The notes beneath the pieces were generated by a model. The model made no database searches. It was not told the origin of the DNA and saw only the letters and a list, made by a program, of their open reading frames with translations. From an uncultured Eubacteriales bacterium (GTDB taxonomy: Bacteria > Bacillota > Clostridia > Oscillospirales > CAG-272): 64,000 nt of DNA. Every line of letters begins with the position of its first letter. The stretch's first letter is position 1. A program made the translations under genes and the position numbers. Location of the stretch: positions 1-64,000 of the forward strand of contig CAJKPX010000005.1 in the NCBI GenBank assembly GCA_905201895.1. The letters are read 5' to 3'. Shown one piece after another: positions 60,971 through 64,000 of this stretch.

Positions 60971-62188
60971 TTATCTGATTCCGTATTTTTCGATGATGTA
61001 GTCCATATCCTTGTCGCCTCTGCCCGACAGACAGATCAGAACAGAACCGTGATCCATCGTTTTTGCGAGCTTGATGCCATAGGCAACCGCGTGCGCACTC
61101 TCGATCGCGGGAATGATACCTTCAAGACGCGAAAGCGTGAAAAAAGCGTCGATGGTGTCATCATCGTTGATCACGTCATATTTGACGCGTCCGAGATCAT
61201 GCAGGAATGCATGCTCGGGGCCAGACGAGGGATAATCCAAGCCGCTTGCAACCGAATAAACGGGAGCGGGGTCTCCGTTTTCGTCCTTGAGCATGATGCT
61301 ATTGAAGCCGTGCATCACACCCTCGGTGCCATATTGCAGGCTTGCCGCGTGGTCTCCAAGTGCGGTGCCTCTGCCAAGCGGCTCGATGCCGTAAATATCA
61401 ACGGGATCGTTGAGGAAACCCGCAAAAAAGCCCATCGAGTTCGATCCGCCACCCACGCAGGCAACGATCGAGTCGGGCAGCTCACCCGTCATGCCGAGGA
61501 ACTGCTCTCTTGCCTCAATTCCGATCACGCTCTGGAAATCGCGCACCATCATCGGGAAGGGGTGCGGTCCCACAACCGAGCCAATGCAATAGATCGCGGT
61601 TTCATATTCTCTTGCATAAGCCTCGAATGCCGCGTCGACCGCCTCCTTGAGGGTTGCAAGTCCGTGCGTAACCTCGATGACGTTTGCACCGAGGATCTTC
61701 ATGCGTGCCACGTTGGGAGCCTGTTTTTTGATGTCGACCGAGCCCATGTAAATGTCGCATTCCAGACCGAAATATGCCGCAGCCGTTGCAAGCGCCACGC
61801 CGTGCTGACCTGCGCCCGTTTCGGCAATGACCTTCTTTTTGCCCATATACTTTGCCAGAAGCGCCTCACCCATGCAGTGATTGAGCTTGTGCGCACCCGT
61901 GTGGTTCAGATCCTCGCGCTTGACGTAGAGCTGCACGTTGCCAAGCTTGTTCGAGAGGCGCTCAAGATAGGAGATGGGCGTGGGTCTGCCCTGAAACTCC
62001 TTGCGAATCTTACGCAGCTCGCCGATAAACTTGGAGGACTTGCAAATGGTGAAATATGCCTCGGTGATCTCCTGCATTGCCTTTTGCAGCTCGGGAGAAA
62101 TATACGAGCCGCCGTATCTGCCGAAATAACCGTTCTGATCGGGATATCTTTTTAAGTACGTGTCAAAATTGATGCCGTTGAATTCCAT
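60971..62188 (-). CDS. trpB: Tryptophan synthase beta chain
   Basis: This 405-residue PLP enzyme condenses indole with serine. It has GRYGGSYISPELQ at the N-terminus, the PLP lysine in REDLNHTGAHKLNHCMGEAL near residue 95, ETGAGQHGVALATAAA near 120 and GGGSNSMGFFAGFLND near 245. It resembles the trpB1 type that works with TrpA, but no trpA or other trp gene is in the window. It has a Trp T-box leader and stands alone, so it may use external indole or a TrpA encoded elsewhere. The ribosome binding site is weak. Confidence 0.96.
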   Translation of the reverse strand: MEFNGINFDTYLKRYPDQNGYFGRYGGSYISPELQKAMQEITEAYFTICKSSKFIGELRKIRKEFQGRPTPISYLERLSNKLGNVQLYVKREDLNHTGAHKLNHCMGEALLAKYMGKKKVIAETGAGQHGVALATAAAYFGLECDIYMGSVDIKKQAPNVARMKILGANVIEVTHGLATLKEAVDAAFEAYAREYETAIYCIGSVVGPHPFPMMVRDFQSVIGIEAREQFLGMTGELPDSIVACVGGGSNSMGFFAGFLNDPVDIYGIEPLGRGTALGDHAASLQYGTEGVMHGFNSIMLKDENGDPAPVYSVASGLDYPSSGPEHAFLHDLGRVKYDVINDDDTIDAFFTLSRLEGIIPAIESAHAVAYGIKLAKTMDHGSVLICLSGRGDKDMDYIIEKYGIR

Positions 62189-62256
62189 AATATTTACCTA
62201 AACCTTTCCGAGCGGGCTCTCCCGCTTTATCAAACATTTTTCTTTATCACGTATTG

Positions 62257-62316
62257 TTATGCGATTTGTCCGTAGCGTCTGCTCTTTGTGCATCGCCATC
62301 GTTTTGTTTTTTGCAT
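62257..62316 (-). CDS. Possible 19-residue leader micro-ORF before trpB
   Basis: ATG at 62316 follows TTTGGAGGTGTAGATC, a stronger ribosome binding site than that of trpB. It encodes 19 residues with a basic core (KTKRWRCTKSRR) and one Trp codon, then TAA. It lies after the T-box terminator and 68 bases before trpB. It could be a translated regulatory peptide or a chance frame. Only one Trp codon argues against a classical attenuation peptide. Confidence 0.4.
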   Translation of the reverse strand: MQKTKRWRCTKSRRYGQIA

Positions 62317-62343
62317 GATCTACACCTCCAAAGCCTTTGTCGG

Positions 62344-62644
62344 AGAAAAACAAAACGCCCCCGACAGAAAAGTGATCTGCTCACTCTGTCAAGGACGAAC
62401 AAAACGAACGTTTTATCCGCGGTGCCACCTTGCTTCATCGCAATCGAAACTGCCATGCACTTTGAGGATACCGACATATCCCGAGCAAATAACGCCTGCT
62501 CCTGCGTTGCGAAATACTCGGCGGTCGCCCAACCTTTGCTCCGCACCCTCCGCGGTCCATTTGCCAAGCGGTTTCCAACCCGATTCTCATCCCCTCGGGC
62601 TCTCTGTGTGGTCCTGTCCTGACGTTATCTCCGCTTCAACGGTT
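62344..62644 (-). promoter_or_regulatory. T-box riboswitch, tryptophan type, upstream of trpB
   Basis: The leftward transcript carries the T-box core AAGGTGGCACCGCGG (complement of 62417-62431), whose AAGG pairs with CCTT at 62391-62394 to form the antiterminator. A competing terminator hairpin lies at 62363-62390, followed by a T-rich run. In the upstream stem I the Trp codon TGG (complement of 62557-62559) sits in an AAATGGACC context, as expected for a specifier loop. Uncharged tRNA-Trp would stabilise the antiterminator and turn on trpB. No other gene lies between it and the T-box except the micro-ORF. Confidence 0.92.
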
Positions 62645-62650
62645 TTTTAT

Positions 62651-62679
62651 ATTATATCACCGCGCATCTGTCTTGTCAA
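62651..62679 (-). promoter_or_regulatory. Consensus SigA promoter of the trpB T-box leader
   Basis: Leftward TTGACA (complement of 62674-62679), 17 bases, TATAAT (complement of 62651-62656), a perfect match. Confidence 0.92.
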
Positions 62680-62750
62680 TAGCTTTTTTGAGAAAAAAAG
62701 AAACATTTTTTGCTTCCTGATGTATTTTCGCAATGGTTAAACAAAACGGA

Positions 62751-62773
62751 GAGGCGTCCGCTTTGGACGCCTC
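62751..62773 (-). terminator. Terminator of the methionine synthase gene
   Basis: GAGGCGTCC (62751-62759) pairs with GGACGCCTC (62765-62773) around a 5-base loop, followed leftward by TCCGTTTTGTTT. Confidence 0.82.
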
Positions 62774-62814
62774 CTCTTCAAATTGCACTGAAATCAAACC
62801 GCTCAAGCAGAGAG

Positions 62815-64000
62815 TCAGGTGGCAAGCTCTGCGTTGATCTGCTCGGCATAGCGAACTGCCGCCATGGCATCCTTGGCATAGTGGTCGGCACCGATCGCCT
62901 CGGCATATTCGGCGGTCAGAACCGCGCCTCCCACCACAATTTTACACCACGGCGCCTCACGGCGAAGTGCCTTTACGGTCTCCTCCATTGCGGGAACGGT
63001 GGTGGTCATGAGTGCACTCAAGCCCACAATCGGTGCATGCAGGCGAACGGTCTCGCACACGATCTCCTCGGGGGGGACGTCGCGCCCGAGATCGGTGACA
63101 GCAAAGCCATAGTTCTCGAGAATCAGCTTGACAATGTTCTTGCCAATATCGTGGATGTCTCCCTTGACCGTAGCGATCACGAAGCAGCATTTGTCCCCTG
63201 CCCTCTCGCCCGACATGCGCGATTTGATGACCTCAAACGCAGCCTTTGCCGCCTCTGCGCTCATCAGAAGCTGTGGCAAATACGTTGTTTTCTGTTCAAA
63301 GCCCGTGCCAACCACGTTGAGCGCGGGAATGATCTCCTCCTGCACCACAAGAAGCGGATCAACGCCGCCGTTGAGCATCTCTGCCGTTAGCTCTGCCGCG
63401 TGCTCCTTGAGCCCCTTTATCACGGCGTGCTGAAGCGCGGTAGCAGAGGGCTCTTTTTCTGCACTTGGTGTGGCTCTCTCAATTGTTGAGGTTGCCGTTT
63501 GCGGTGCGGGAAGCGATTGCGTGAATTCGATATAAGCAGCGCAGTTTTCGTCGATTCCCGCAAGTGCGCAATATGCGCGGTAGGTTTTCATCATTTCGGC
63601 AGAATACGGATTCATAATTGCCGCCGAAAGACCTCGACCGAGCGCCATTGCAAAAAAGGTTCCGTTGATCAGATCGCGCATCGGAAGCCCGAAGGAAACG
63701 TTGGAAACACCGAGCGAGGTGTGGCATCCGAGCGCTTCTCGAATCAGCTCGATCGCACGCAGGGTTTCGCGAGCGGCGCTCTGATCTGCGCTCACCGTGA
63801 GCGCAAGCGGATCAAAGATAATATTCTTTTTGTCGATGCCGTATTTCTCCGCGGCACGAAGGATCGAGCGTGCAATTGCAAGACGCCCCTCTGCGGTTGC
63901 GGGAATTCCGCTCTCATCAAGTGTGAGCGCAACGATCAGTCCGCCGTATTTTTTTGCAAGCGGCAGAACGCGCTCCAGGCTCTCGCGCTTTCCGTTGACC
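62815..64000 (-). CDS. metH: Cobalamin-dependent methionine synthase (partial, 5' end outside window)
   Basis: An open frame of 395 codons runs to the window edge. It holds most of a pterin-binding barrel (GLIVALTLDESGIP, KNIIFDPLALTVSADQ, SLGVSNVSFGLPMR), a helical cap and the B12-binding domain with the D-x-H-x-x-G signature in KGDIHDIGKNIV. The protein moves a methyl group from methyl-tetrahydrofolate via cobalamin to homocysteine. It stops directly after the B12 domain, so the C-terminal S-adenosylmethionine reactivation domain of long MetH is absent, as in many anaerobes. The homocysteine domain would lie outside the window, so a plain corrinoid methyltransferase fusion is still possible. 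Confidence 0.88.
   Translation of the reverse strand, partial: VNGKRESLERVLPLAKKYGGLIVALTLDESGIPATAEGRLAIARSILRAAEKYGIDKKNIIFDPLALTVSADQSAARETLRAIELIREALGCHTSLGVSNVSFGLPMRDLINGTFFAMALGRGLSAAIMNPYSAEMMKTYRAYCALAGIDENCAAYIEFTQSLPAPQTATSTIERATPSAEKEPSATALQHAVIKGLKEHAAELTAEMLNGGVDPLLVVQEEIIPALNVVGTGFEQKTTYLPQLLMSAEAAKAAFEVIKSRMSGERAGDKCCFVIATVKGDIHDIGKNIVKLILENYGFAVTDLGRDVPPEEIVCETVRLHAPIVGLSALMTTTVPAMEETVKALRREAPWCKIVVGGAVLTAEYAEAIGADHYAKDAMAAVRYAEQINAELAT

Overview
The window reads as a chromosomal piece of an uncultured member of the class Clostridia (Bacillota) with a moderately high GC content. This rests on Firmicutes-style control signals seen directly: strong GGAGG ribosome binding sites, many near-consensus TTGACA-17-TATAAT promoters, a tryptophan T-box leader, an infC-rpmI-rplT operon with an L20-type leader and a rare ATT start, and a YolD-like/UmuC-like gene pair. 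Placement below class level is not possible from sequence alone. No rRNA, tRNA, CRISPR array, phage or transposase gene was found.

Layout. 1-12.4 kb is a carbohydrate-utilisation region: a GH36 alpha-galactosidase (cut by the window edge), a five-bladed-propeller protein of unknown function, a histidine phosphatase, a GH116 beta-glucosidase, a GH39 enzyme, an AraC regulator, a second GH39/clan-A enzyme and a GH110-like alpha-1,3-galactosidase. 12.4-16.1 kb is an AT-richer, disturbed patch: a DeoR regulator and a MATE transporter between two identical 47-bp terminator repeats, a small membrane protein, a degraded gene tail, and a 279-bp element with inverted ends and TA borders (a MITE) that supplies the last codons of trmFO. 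16.1-23.5 kb is housekeeping: trmFO, topA, dprA, an rRNA methyltransferase, rplT, rpmI and infC. A promoter, stacked hairpins and terminator at 23.7-23.94 kb suggest an unannotated small RNA. 24-38.7 kb holds a nucleotidyltransferase and the division/cell-wall (dcw) cluster mraZ-rsmH-ftsL-ftsI-murE-murF-mraY-ftsW-murG-ftsQ-ftsZ, with murD, murC, murB and ftsA absent.

39-49.5 kb carries a large HRDC-helicase-nuclease protein, a DUF4097-like protein, an MBOAT/DHHW acyl-transfer pair, feoAB and a small membrane protein. 49.7-57.7 kb is a complete arginine operon, argG-H-C-J-B-D-F, with two ARG boxes bracketing the argG promoter. 57.9-62.7 kb contains an aldose epimerase, the YolD-like/UmuC-like pair, and a lone trpB under a Trp T-box with a possible micro-ORF between leader and gene. 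The window ends inside a cobalamin-dependent methionine synthase.

How it fits together: the left arm would release and process galactose- and glucose-containing oligosaccharides. The centre makes peptidoglycan precursors and the divisome. The right arm supplies arginine, tryptophan and methionine, each under its own RNA- or repressor-based control. The most unusual items are the MITE, the repeated terminators around the DeoR-MATE cassette, the candidate small RNA and the T-box/micro-ORF leader of trpB.
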